Assembly: GCA_945859605.1 (NCBI GenBank)
Contig: OX243824.1
Coordinates: 31,941,869 to 32,005,868 of the forward strand
Length of the DNA stretch: 64,000 nt
Direction: 5' to 3'
DNA from: Lumbricus rubellus
Lineage: Eukaryota; Annelida; Clitellata; Crassiclitellata; Lumbricidae
Shown here piece by piece: positions 42,091 through 52,083 of the stretch. The number at the start of each line of letters is the position of its first letter. Positions within the stretch are counted from its first letter, which is position 1. The translations under genes were made by a program, and so were the position numbers. A model generated the notes under the pieces. The model was given only the letters and a program-made list of their open reading frames with translations, made no database searches and was not told the origin of the DNA.

Positions 42091-42466
42091 CAGAGGCGTA
42101 TCCAGTGGGGTCAATCCGGCCTTGGTCTTCACCCGCCATTCAGAGATTTTGCACAGGACATTAGGTTTTTCAAGCTTTCAGTCAATGCAGCGGGAAAAGA
42201 TTAGAGAAGAAAAACTAGCATAACGATCAAAAAGGACATCAGCTTTCAAATAACCGGAGTTGCTACAGTTTTTTAAATAAATTTTTGGGAGGAAGATTAA
42301 AAAGAAGGTCGTCAGTTTTAAAATGGCCGAAGATTCTGCTAGTTTTTAGAAACATTTTGAGATAAAGACTAAAAAGTCATCAGATTTTTTGGCGAGAGAC
42401 CAACGGATTTTTTATCCAAGGCCAAATATTGTTGCTCCCCTTTCAAAATTTCTGCATCCGCCCCTG
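42091..42466. mobile_element. hAT-like MITE (376 bp)
   Basis: Ends CAGAGGCGTATCCAG and CTGCATCCGCCCCTG; flanks AATGTTGT / AATGTATA (6 of 8). It lies within the 2364-bp hAT-like element. Confidence 0.6.
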
Positions 42467-42816
42467 AATGTATAGTTGTATGGGACTATCCGTGTAGCCC
42501 CTCAGGAGGCCGCACACGTACATATGTGCAGCGTTATTTTATTAGCATAAACATCTACGCTATGATAATAGGAATCCTATGGGCAACATTTAGGTGCTTA
42601 GCCCTTATAGCCCTCTGACCCCGCCACTGGCATAAGCATCTACGCTATGATAGCATCTATAGTTATGTTATGTTATGTTAATTCGTTGCCGTTAGTCATT
42701 CTCTAGTTTCCTTATTACGAAGTAAGCCGTTACAGACATTGTTCGCATTTTGCTTTGGGGGTCTGAGCCGCATTTAGGGGGGCCTAGCCCCTATAGCACC
42801 TCTGGCGCCGCCCATG

Positions 42817-43086
42817 CGGGTGATCAAGCGAGCAGGTGCATTAAGTAGGCCTACCGAATAGTACCGATTGGAGAGGAGCAAGGCGGAGTTTTAAATTAGG
42901 AGTAGAAAGAAGATGACGCAGTTCTGTTCCGAGGATCGGTCGAAAATGTTGAATGCCGACTCGGTTGAAGTGTAGGACAGATCGAGGCGTTGAAGTAGCA
43001 GTGGAACGACGGAGATCGTCCAGTCTCCTTGTCGACATCAGCAGAAAATCGTCCGCAGTGAACGAAGAATGTGCCTGCCGAGTCAC
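42817..43086 (-). mobile_element. LINE fragment, 5' continuation of 40,030-40,452
   Basis: The minus-strand frame has LKLRLAPLQSVLF, the segment that precedes the LP..S.IS..L..LHW region kept at 40.4 kb. The two pieces are in order once the insertion is ignored. Confidence 0.65.
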
Positions 43087-43396
43087 GTGACTGTGTGATT
43101 TTTGAATAAAAGAAACTAAGTCTTTTGCGTTGATATTATTACTAATATCGATAATAATTTTTTTAAATTTCTTTCGCTGCTATAATAGGTCTAAGCTTAG
43201 ACAGTATTGATTTCAACTTATCGATCATCAGAGTCGGGTGTAAAACTTTTCTGCATATACATGTACATGTAGCGGCGATTGTTTGATGATGGGAAGCAGC
43301 AGCTGGTCACAAGCCACCAACTAGATCGCCCCTTCATTGCTAAATGATGGACATGTTATTGACATTCACATTGAAATCACTTTCAAATTGCTACAT
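43087..43396. other. unassigned sequence
   Basis: AT-rich; nothing recognised. Confidence 0.3.
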
Positions 43397-43636
43397 GTAT
43401 GCGTGCATGTATGTATGTATGTATGTATGTATGTATGTATGTATGTATGTATGTATGTATGTATGTATGTATGTATGTATGTATGTATGTATGTATGTAT
43501 GTATGTATGTATGTATGTATGTATGTATGTATGTATGTATGTATGTATGTATGTATGTATGTATGTATGTATGTATGTATGTATGTATGTATGTATGTAT
43601 GTATGTATGTATGTATGTATTGTATGTAGGTATGTG

Positions 43637-43667
<31 letters not shown>

Positions 43668-43755
43668 TGTATGTATGTATGTATGTATGTATGTATGTAT
43701 GTATGTATGTATGTATGTATGTATGTATGTATGTATGTATGTATGTATGTATGTA
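43397..43755. repeat. (ATGT)n array, ~360 bp
   Basis: About 57 near-perfect units from 43,400, one interruption at 43,620-43,640 (TTGTATGTAGGTATGTGAT), then ~28 more. All frames through it (MYVC / YIHT repeats) are artefacts. Confidence 0.98.
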
Positions 43756-43759
43756 TAAT

Positions 43760-43984
43760 TGTATATGCACTTCTTATAGCGCTCCTTCAAGATAACTACT
43801 CAGAAGCGCTCCCGACTACAGCACGAACACTGAATATGAGTTTCGCGCCGAAGCGATGAGCAATTGCGAGTGGAGAACTTACCCAAGGTCCTTACGCGGC
43901 GGCTTGAGATGGATTCGAACCTGCCACCCTCCGACTGCAAGGCAACGAACATGCACGATTACAGGCCACACCACCGCGCCACAC
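43760..43984 (-). mobile_element. tRNA-derived SINE (family A), minus orientation
   Basis: On the minus strand: head GTGTGGCGCGGTGGTGTGGC, B box GGTTCGAATCCATC, body TTGCTCATCGCTTCGG, and tail GAGCGCTATAAGAAGTGCAT. It abuts the ATGT array, which may have grown from its TAC-rich 3' end. Confidence 0.8.
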
Positions 43985-44084
43985 AATGTGAATAGAATTA
44001 TTGCAGTGACACGTCTATATTGCTACAGGAAGCAGTAACACATTAATTTTTCGTGGCATTGATGTTTCTGGCTGCACTGGATAG

Positions 44085-44212
44085 GTGTCTGTGTGTACAT
44101 ATGCGTGCGTGTGTATGTGTGTGTGTGTATGTGCATGTGTATGTGTGTGTGTGTATGTGTGTGTGCGTGTGTGCGTGTGCGTGTGTATGTGCGTGTGTGT
44201 GTGCGCGCGCGA
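44085..44212. repeat. imperfect (GT)n/(GTAT)n microsatellite
   Basis: About 125 bp of GT steps with CG and AT interruptions. Confidence 0.95.
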
Positions 44213-45803
44213 ATGGATTGAATCTGCCTACCAACAAGTAGGCCTATCAGAGTCACAGACGGACTTTACAACAGCTATGAAAACATATAATTCGCCAACA
44301 CTAGGCCTAGATGGCATACGTACAAGCCTTGCTGTGCAACAGTCAAGTCAAGTGACAACATTACCGCATAGAATGAGCAAGTATATAGTTATAAATTATT
44401 ATGGTAATTATCGGACTACACTGACTGGGAGTGGGAGCTGAAGCGTGCTTGCCGAATTCCGACATTCATTACCAGGAAGACGAAATGTGGGGTCAGAATA
44501 GGAGTATTGTTGGTAGCGATTGCTCAAGATGAATAATATTTGTCTTGCAAAAGGAAAACGTCCCCTGAATGTGGGAGAAGGCCCCTTGATGTTAAAGTGC
44601 CCCGTAGCTAACAGTTGACCGCTTAATGAACCCACAACATTATAGGCTACATCGAATAGGCACTTCAGACAGTGTAGGCCTAAATGATCAGTATTTTTCG
44701 AAAGTAGCATGTTTTTTTATTGAATTTATTTACTAAAATATAGTGGTCGCAAACGTAACCGTTTGGCCATACTTGTATAAAACGTTTTTTCCGTTTTTTT
44801 ATTCTCTTCCAAAAACGTGGTTTTTGGTTGTTTTTTCCATCGTTTTTTAAAATGGTTTTTTAATTTTTTCCTCAACTTTATTTATTCATTTACTGTCTGT
44901 TAGGCCTATTATTTTCTTTAATTTTAATTTTTTCTAATTTTCCTTATGTTTTTCGCTAACTCTCAAGGATGCAGCTAACTAAAATCATTATTTCGTCGTT
45001 TAACATCATCACTTAAAGATAGCCTGCGTGTTGTAGGTTCCTAATAAAGTTTTTCAAGGTTAAACTGCGGTTTAGATGTAGCAAAGTGAAATTATTTTCC
45101 GTTTCCGTTTTGTTTGGGTTTTTTTCGTGTTTCTTGTGTGAAAAAACCGAGGTTTTTTGTTTTTTTAATTCCGTATCCATCTTCTTTACATCTATGCTTT
45201 TGGCCGTAACTGTAGGCCTACGATTACCTGCATGAATAGTTGAATACTCCGTTAGGCACGCTCACATAATAGGCCTAATCTAAAGATAGGCTACATGCAA
45301 TCATGCATAGCCAGTTTGGCCACAGCAGCTGTGAATCGATTATTAGAAAGGGTTTCATCTTAAGAATAAGAATAGAAAGTCGCCGAGGGATCGTAATGAT
45401 TATGTGATAGTAATAATCATGATGATGATTATTATTTTATTATTATTTCAATTCAATTCACTTTATCGCAACCAGAAAACAAGACGACAGCAAAAGTAGA
45501 AAATATAGGCTACATGCATTGGCTACAAAAAGGGGCCTAAATGGAGGGACATCCCGCTGGGGAGGGTCACCCAAGCAAAAAATTTCCAAAGGGCCCCAAA
45601 TTAGATACCCCAAAGGCCCCAAATTTGACACCAAACTGGGGCCAGTGAGCATAACCAAGCCATTCCCTAACTGGGCTTGCCAAACTGGCCCCTATATAGG
45701 TCCCTTGAAACTTTGCTGTCTGGGGTACTACGTGGGGTAGCCTAGGCTAGACCTCAATAATTAACCATTTGTCGATCCATCCCTCGAAAACCTAACGTAA
45801 ATA
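44213..45803. other. AT-rich non-coding sequence
   Basis: No gene seen. 44,740-45,180 is rich in GTTTTTT runs, resembling the T-rich body of the MITE at 9.5 kb. Several TAGGCCTA octamers are present. Confidence 0.4.
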
Positions 45804-45952
45804 TGTGTATGTGCACTTGTTATAGCGCCCCTTCAAGCTCTCTCCTACTCACAGAGGCTCCGGAATGCAGAGCGGACACTGCACCGGAGTTTCATGCCGA
45901 AGCGCTGAGAAATTATTGTGAGTGAAAGACTTGCCCAATTAAGGTCCTTACG
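45804..45952 (-). mobile_element. SINE (family A), partial: tail and body only
   Basis: Tail GGCGCTATAACAAGTGCACA and body CACTCACAATAATTTCTCAG are present on the minus strand; the tRNA-like head is missing. Confidence 0.7.
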
Positions 45953-46255
45953 CAGCGTCCTGGGCACGACGTTGGTCCTGGGCACGACGTTAAACTGCAT
46001 CCATCCTCCGCCACAGAGAACCAACAACGTCCCTGTGCCGGTCCTAAGCCCGGACAAAGGAAGAAGGTTTGCCAGATGGGTGGCGATACGCTGGCATTAA
46101 AAGACCAAGACGGCAGAAATCCGCAAAAACCACGACACAAGTGACAGAGCGACCCAGATGCTTCAAGGTGTCATGATGTGGAGCATACATGCACAGGCCG
46201 GTCAGGACAGACCGGTGGAGAGAGTCGGAGGTGAGAACGTACTTGGGACACATAG

Positions 46256-47103
46256 CGTCCCCTTAGAATTATAATGCTCTATCATGAATTTTTGAAAAAA
46301 TCGAGTTAGGTATCAATCTCTTCAGTGTAGCATTTGCTCTATCATTAGACAAAGAAGCTAGCTGATCGAAGCGGTCGTTTCTTAGTTATAAGTCAGTATT
46401 TAAATGCTCTATCATGAGAACCTGTTTCCAATCTAGACTTTGTTAGTATTATATTGCTCTATCATTGGCATCCAATCACAAGGCTGGATTCGTCATGTTG
46501 CAGCAAAACGTTACTTAATCGATTTTGTTAGTGTTATAAATGCTCTATCATTGGCATCCAATCACAAGGCTGGATTCGTCATGTTACAGCAAAACATTAC
46601 GGAATAGACTTTGTTAGTATCATAATGCTCTATCATTGGCGTCTGGATTCGTCATGTTACAGCAAAACGTTACTGAATAGCACCAAATTAGTTACGGTTG
46701 TCCCGGAATGGTAAAATAAAAAGTTGTCAGGCTAGAGCGTCCAAGTTCTCTGTTACAAAACTATGATAGAGCAATATTATACTCAGGACGTTGTTAAATA
46801 AACGCTGCTGCATGTTTAACTTAGAGCATTATTACAACTACATGTACTTCGTCGTTTGGAATTATATTGCTCTAACATGCATTTTTGCACTTTTTTGCTA
46901 TTTTCGATATTATTTCACTTGTTTTCATGAAAATAAACCTTATTTTTGCAATTAAGTCACCGGCGGGAACCTAGAAATGATGATATTATCCTTCAAAAGA
47001 ATCTAGTTTAAAATTCTTGGCTTAAAACAGTGCCCAAACTTTGACCTCGTTTTTCTCGGTTTCGCAAAAATCTATGATAGAGCATTATATATCTAAGGGG
47101 ACG
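46256..47103. mobile_element. 848-bp TIR element with an array of TGCTCTATCAT motifs
   Basis: Ends CGTCCCCTTAGA and TCTAAGGGGACG, extending ~30 bp with mismatches, flanked by ATAG on both sides (4-bp duplication). The 11-mer TGCTCTATCAT, or a one-base variant, occurs six times in plus and at least three times in minus orientation. A ~75-bp block (TTGGCATCCAATCACAAGGC) is repeated. No coding sequence. The superfamily is not assigned. Confidence 0.75.
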
Positions 47104-47304
47104 ATAGGCCTACGGGCATTGACCCAGGTTGTCCTTCGTGCCTCTCTCCCAACATTCTCTTCAATCGGACAAGGTGGTCTAGCTGCTCCAAGATGTTAAT
47201 GGTATGGAGCGGACCTGCTGATTGGACCGGTGAGGCTGGGCAGCATGACGCGAGACAGACTCAGACAGAGAGTGGCGTCGGACTCTTACGGGCATTGAGC
47301 CCAA

Positions 47305-47316
47305 TGATATTGATGT

Positions 47317-47360
<44 letters not shown>
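47305..47360. repeat. (GAT)n microsatellite
   Basis: About 17 GAT units joined to a SINE head fragment. Confidence 0.95.
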
Positions 47361-47361
<1 letters not shown>

Positions 47362-47440
47362 CGCAGCGAGGTGGATTCGAAACTCGAAACTTCCGGCTCC
47401 AATGCAACGACGCCACCACTGTACCACGACGCCCCACGAG
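47361..47440 (-). mobile_element. SINE (family A) head fragment
   Basis: On the minus strand GTGGGGCGTCGTGGTACAGT, then CGTTGCATTGGAGCCGGAAG, then TTCGAATCCACCTCG (B box), ending at the GAT array. Confidence 0.7.
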
Positions 47441-47938
47441 TGTGTTACAAACCTCCCCCCAAAAAAAAAACAACAATTGACAGGTCCTGTGTAGTGTGTA
47501 GCCTACGTGCATTTTTTGAAAAAGAGAAATAGCCTAGGCCCTACTCTAAAATGGCCATCAGGTTTTTCGGGAACGAAAATTTATAAAAAAAAGTTTGTCC
47601 AAATTTTCTTAGATTTTTTAAAGGCCAAGACATTGGAATGACTTACCAAAATGGACTTTTTTCCAGCCCACCAATCCCGATTTCACCCGGGATACACCTT
47701 GTGCCTACCCAAAAGCAGGAGGAACTAGATCGAACACTGCCATAATAAATTATTACTCCCGTCCCCATAATGCTGAAGAGATTACTTGTTTGACTCTAAT
47801 AATAATTATTTATGTGTCAGTTCATTCAACTGTGATTTAATTTGCACCTATTAGCGATTATAATACTACGATGTAACCAGGGCTGTTACAGTAGGCCTAG
47901 GGCCTACTGGTAAATTTTGAGATGAGTAGGCCTACACG
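47441..47938. other. unassigned sequence
   Basis: Nothing recognised except TAGGCCTA octamers near 47,890-47,930. Confidence 0.35.
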
Positions 47939-48421
47939 CCGGTGTCACGAAATAGAGTATCCCCCATTTTAATAGTATACCCCATATGAGGAAAAGTCGA
48001 AAAAAACACTTACGCGTGCATTTATTTTTGCAAATTAATTTTCATCTAGGCCTACTTTGTTTTGAACAATGACACTAACAGGTATGTTTATTGCTACTAG
48101 ATAATTTGTTTTGCGTTTGTTTTACAGCAGTTAAAACATTTAAAACCCTTAAAAACACTCGGAGTCGGAGACACTAAATAAATTCGAGTTGCCTTTCTCT
48201 TAGCATTGCTTAGGTCACTTTAATTAAAACTATTAGAGTCACTTTAAATTTTGATTAGAGTATAAATTTTTTAATTAGGCCCTATACACACATTTTTCCA
48301 AAAATGGGATAGAATGGTTTATCCCCCCGGATAGTCTAGACCGGTTAATTCCATCCGGGGGATAGATTAATTCATCCCCCAGGATAGCTTTCAGGGGGGA
48401 TAATCCTTTTCGTGTCACCGG
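47939..48421. mobile_element. putative TIR element (~483 bp)
   Basis: CCGGTGTCACGAAA...TATCCCCCAT at the left and its imperfect complement GGGGGGATAATCCTTTTCGTGTCACCGG at the right edge (split: GGGGGGATAATCC, then TTTTCGTGTCACCGG). Inner copies of ATCCCCC and GGGGGAT near 48,325-48,380 add a second palindrome. No clear target duplication, so borders are tentative. Confidence 0.5.
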
Positions 48422-48439
48422 CCGGGAGAAAAACCCAAA

Positions 48440-49860
48440 CCCAAAGCCCGTGTCTTCTTCTTTCTGTTCTCTGCCCTTAGGCAGGTTCGAATGTTTGACG
48501 TCTCCATTCTTTTCTGTTCTGTGCATTCTTTTTCAGCTTCTGATAACCGTCTTTCATCATCCAGTCCAACAGTCTTTGTCTTGGTCTTCCTCTCGTTCTT
48601 TTCCCCTCCAGTTTCCCCTCTATGATTGTTCTTAGCATCGAGTCTCCTCTGAGTGTGTGCCCTATCCATCTTCTTTGTCTTTCTCTAATTGTGTGTATCA
48701 TCGATCTCTTTTCTCCAACTCTTGTCAATACCTCCACATTCGTTACATGATCCCTCCAGCTGATTCTTTCGATCCGTCTCCATAACCACATTTCAAATGC
48801 TTCTATTCTCTTGATGTCTTCCATCCTCATAGTCCATGTCTCCGATCCATATAGCATCACACTCCACACTAAGGTTTTTACCATTCTCTTTTTCAGTTCT
48901 TTACTGATTCCACCTCTCAGTATCTCTTTTCTCTTTTCAAATGCATCTTTTCCTAGTACAATCCTCCGTTGTATTTCTCTGTGACACCTTGCATCCTCCG
49001 TAATAGTACTGCCGAGATAAGCGAATTCCGTGACTTGTTCCAGTTCTTCTCCATCAATGTATATTTTGACTACCTTCTGCTCTCCTTTGCTTATTCTCAT
49101 AACCTTTGTTTTCTTTTTGTTGATTTTCATTCCATACTCTTTTGATGTTGTGTTCAGTCTGTCCATCATTGTTTGTAACCCTTCCTGACTTCCTGCCATC
49201 ATTGCTTGATCGTCTGCAAATCTTAATGCCCTGATCCACATTCCTCCAACTTTTATCCCTTCCTCCAGTTCCTCCAATGCCTCTTTGATTATCTCCTCTA
49301 TATAAATGTTAAACAGCAATGGTGACAGTGGGCATCCCTGTCTCACCCCCCTTCCTACCTTCTTCTGTTCTGAGTATTCTCCATCTATTCTTATCTGTAC
49401 TTTTTGCCCCATATACAGATTGCCTATCAATCTTCTATCCCTCCAGTCCACTCCAACTCTTCTCAATGCCTTCATCAGTTTCTTCCAGTCCACTCTGTCG
49501 AACGCCTTTTCGTAGTCTACGTACGAAACATATGTATACATCCTTTCCTATTTCGCAGCTTCGTTCAGTTATTACTCTCAGCGACCCAATTGCACCTCTA
49601 GTTCCCATGCCCTTCCTAAAGCCGAACTGATCATCTCCTATCTCATGTATTGCATCTGTTTTCGCTTGTATCCTCTTTGTTAGTATCCTGATCAAGATCT
49701 TTGACGCATGTGTAATGAGACTGATCGTGCGGTGGTCCTCACATCTTGTTGTGTTTGACTTCTTTTTGATTGGTACCATGATGGAGTGTAGGTAGTCTTC
49801 CGGCCATATTCCTGATGTGTATATCTCCTGACATATCTTGATTATTTCCTTCAAGCCCGT
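48440..49860 (-). mobile_element. RTE-like LINE, 5'-truncated and frameshifted
   Basis: The minus-strand frames 49,854-49,435 and 49,541-48,477 together read as a reverse transcriptase: ISLITHASKILIRIL, QFGFRKGMGTR, VDYEKAFDRVDW, GVRQGCPLSPLLFNIYIEEI, RFADDQAMMAG (catalytic FADD), then a C-terminal GKLEGKRTRGRPRQRLLDWM typical of RTE-type elements. One frame change occurs at about 49,510-49,540. The endonuclease domain is absent, cut off at ~49,860. Confidence 0.85.
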
Positions 49861-49874
49861 GTAGGCCTACCCAT

Positions 49875-50000
49875 ATTTCTGACGACTGCCGTCGGAAAAG
49901 TTGATGACCTTTTTTAGTCATCCGGCTAAATCTTCGTAAAATTTCCTAAATAATTTTCCCGTCCGAAAAAGTTGTTGACCTTTTTTATTAATTTTTTAGT
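49875..50000. repeat. repeat related to the 9.6-kb MITE body
   Basis: Two units containing AAAGTTGATGACCTTTTTTA / AAAGTTGTTGACCTTTTTTA followed by GTCATCCGG or GTCATTCGC, the same phrase as in the ~113-bp repeats at 9,625-9,790, but with short T runs. Confidence 0.7.
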
Positions 50001-50340
50001 CATTCGCTTCGAAATACGCCTGAATAGCCTAGATGCATGCTTCCTGATTTCCTATAGCGTGTACCCATAGGCCTATAGCCTACCATACCTTTTACAAGCG
50101 TATACCCTGGTTTTGGGGAGGTGAGTATACGATGCCGTTTCCCCCGGAGGTGAGTATACGCTGTATACCCGCGTATAGGTTACCCTCGTATACAACCCTG
50201 GATGTGACGATGTATTATCGATGTTTTATGTTCCTTGGCAAGTCCATGTCACTCCATGTGCGTTTGCAAGCGGACAAATAAAGAAAATATTTACTTACTC
50301 ACTTATATTATCCATGGAAGGAACTCTCACACAAAAATCT
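50001..50340. other. unassigned sequence
   Basis: Short GAGGTGAGTATACG phrases repeat at 50,119-50,162; otherwise nothing recognised. Confidence 0.35.
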
Positions 50341-50348
50341 TTGGTATA

Positions 50349-50441
50349 ATTGGTTCCGTTGTAAGGCCAATTGCGATTGGTCAAATGTGACCAATAAGAA
50401 GAGTTGTTTCTCGGCTGTTCCGGTTGAGGTTGCTAAGCAAC
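50349..50441. promoter_or_regulatory. CCAAT cluster and RFX X-box, candidate ciliary promoter of DNAH12-like gene
   Basis: GTTGCTAAGCAAC at 50429-50441 is a near-perfect palindromic X-box (GTTGCT-A-AGCAAC), the RFX site of ciliary genes. Four CCAAT boxes in either orientation (ATTGG 50349, CCAAT 50367, ATTGG 50376, CCAAT 50391) lie within 80 bp, a usual NF-Y/RFX pairing. It stands ~1.46 kb before the dynein ATG, and the coding start exon is preceded by a strong acceptor, so a 5' non-coding exon between them is expected. TSS position is inference. Confidence 0.55.
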
Positions 50442-50689
50442 GTTACTGATGGTGTTTGAACGAATGGGCTATTCTTGTTTTAATATGCATTTTTAGATTT
50501 AAAATGGATAAGTTATTTATTCATTTGTGTTAAAAAAACACATTTTAGATAATAGATTTATCGAAAGAAGCACTGCAGGTATATCTAGTGTTATTGCTTT
50601 AGCTGAAAGTCTTTGATATCAGTTCACGTAGAGTAGTCGAACATGTTTGTTTATTGTGCGCCAAGATAGCGCGGCCAGGGTGTTAAAAA

Positions 50690-50870
50690 TTGTATTTAAG
50701 CTTTTGTGAAGCGCCTTTAGTAGGGCGAACCGTTCAGAAGCGTTTTCTGTGTGCATGGCCCTGCGTGCAGAAGCAGCTAGATTTGAGAAGAGAGATGGCA
50801 GAACTTAGACTGTCAGACAGAGTTGTAGAGCGAGCGGTGGGAGAGAGGATTATGGTTTCTTAAGGGTGCG
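50690..50870 (-). mobile_element. LINE 3'-end fragment
   Basis: GAAGCGCCTTTAGTAGGGCG with CGTTCAGAAGCG forms the LINE-type hairpin, followed on the complement by degraded LINE C-terminal coding text as at 54.7 kb. Confidence 0.6.
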
Positions 50871-50999
50871 TTTTGCACTAACCATAGTTTTAAGGTCTGA
50901 GTTTTTTCTAATCTAGTATAATAAAACATTTTTAAGCGCTTCTCAGAGTAGAGCTATTTAGAAGCACTCTCAGCGTGACAGGCCCATGAAAGGAAAAAC

Positions 51000-51285
51000 G
51001 GTAAAAACCCAGACTGGCTGCCCGTACTCCAAACAATATGGCTGCCAACGAATGCAATAAAATTAGAGTGCTACCATCGACGACATTGTTGATCAATTCA
51101 GCTTCAATTTCAGCAGAATGACTGCACTAACCCTAAAACTAACCCTAACCGACCCTCACGACGCCTAACCTGAGCCCTAACCGACCCTCACGTTGCGATG
51201 TTGTCTATAGGCCGCGCTCTAATTTTATTGCATTCGTTAACGGCCATATTGTTTGGAGTACGGGCAGCCAGTCTGGGCTTTTACC
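51000..51285. mobile_element. MITE with ~70-bp TIRs (286 bp)
   Basis: GGTAAAAACCCAGACTGGC extends ~70 bp as an inverted match to the right end (GCCAGTCTGGGCTTTTACC). It is flanked by a perfect 8-bp duplication GGAAAAAC (50992-50999, 51286-51293). The short centre holds telomere-like ACCCTAACC and two CCTAACCGACCCTCACG repeats. It is inserted in a SINE/LINE-tail fragment. Confidence 0.85.
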
Positions 51286-51529
51286 GGAAAAACGTCTTCA
51301 AGCGGCGAAAAGATGTAGGCCAATTTCCTTCCAGAATCCTGCCACGAATTCCAGAGGGAATGTGATTACACGTTGAGGGATGGGCAATAGCATAAGCCAT
51401 GTGATGGGAGGGTTGGTAATGAAGGAATGAATAGAATGGGCATTGGCACTGTCCATCATGTTTAATTAATGTTCATTCCTCATAATTTTTTCTACGTTGT
51501 TAATGAATGAATGAATAATGTTTATTTCG

Positions 51530-51850
51530 CACTGTTCATCATTTTATTGTAATGTTCATTTTGCACTATCCATCGTTTTAATGTGCATTTTGCACTATCC
51601 ATCGTTTTAATGTGCATTTTGCACTATCCATCATTTTAATGTGCATTTGGCACTATCCATCATTTTAATGTAATGTGCGTTTTGCACTATCCAGTGTTTT
51701 AATGTGCATTTGGCACGATCCCCGATTGTGCCACTAGTACAAAAGCGTGACTTCTCTTCTCTTTGCGCTATTCATCATTTTTAATAGCATAATGTTTATT
51801 TCACACTATTCATCATTTTAATGTAATGTGCATCTTGCACTGTCCCCGAT
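51530..51850. repeat. minisatellite TGCATTTTGCACTATCCATC
   Basis: Five to six ~31-bp units between 51,540 and 51,720, then a duplicated segment (GTGACTTCTCTT at 51,748 and again at 51,880). It ends just before the dynein start exon. Confidence 0.85.
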
Positions 51851-51901
51851 ATCCACGATTGCGCCACTGGTAGAAAAGCGTGACTTCTCTTTCGTTAGAC
51901 G

Positions 51902-52083
51902 ATGTCTTCTTCGTCGGAGAAGTTGACGGCTGAGATTGCGATGCAACGCACTCGCCTCGGACTCCACCTGCCTCCGATTCCTCCGATTGAACGACCGAAG
52001 CATTTCGATGATCCGTACGCAAAGAGCAAGCTGCTCAAGTTTCGCTTGGCTGATAAGAAGGGCGCTCGGCTGAGAAAGATGAT
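51902..52083 (+). CDS. DNAH12: DNAH12-like exon 1 (coding)
   Basis: Starts ATG, ends before GTACGT, leaving two bases of a split codon. Encodes a Ser/Leu/Pro-rich start and SKLLKFRLADKKGARLRKM. Confidence 0.88.

Larger units (their letters stand above)
40453..42816. mobile_element. hAT-like element (2364 bp) that split a LINE
   Basis: Ends CAGTGGCGGCACCAGG and GGCGCCGCCCATG are imperfect inverted repeats, flanked by CGAGTGAT (40445-40452) and CGGGTGAT (42817-42824), 7 of 8 equal. The LINE reading continues on both sides. No transposase was recognised inside. It holds two smaller elements, at 40,671-41,531 and 42,091-42,466. Confidence 0.65.

Noticed and set aside
43337..43859. Long open frames (MYVC and YIHT repeats)
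   Set aside because: Pure translation of the ATGT microsatellite on both strands.
51530..51720. Regular ~31-bp repeats considered as a CRISPR-like array
   Set aside because: No constant-length unique spacers; it is an ordinary minisatellite in a eukaryotic genome.
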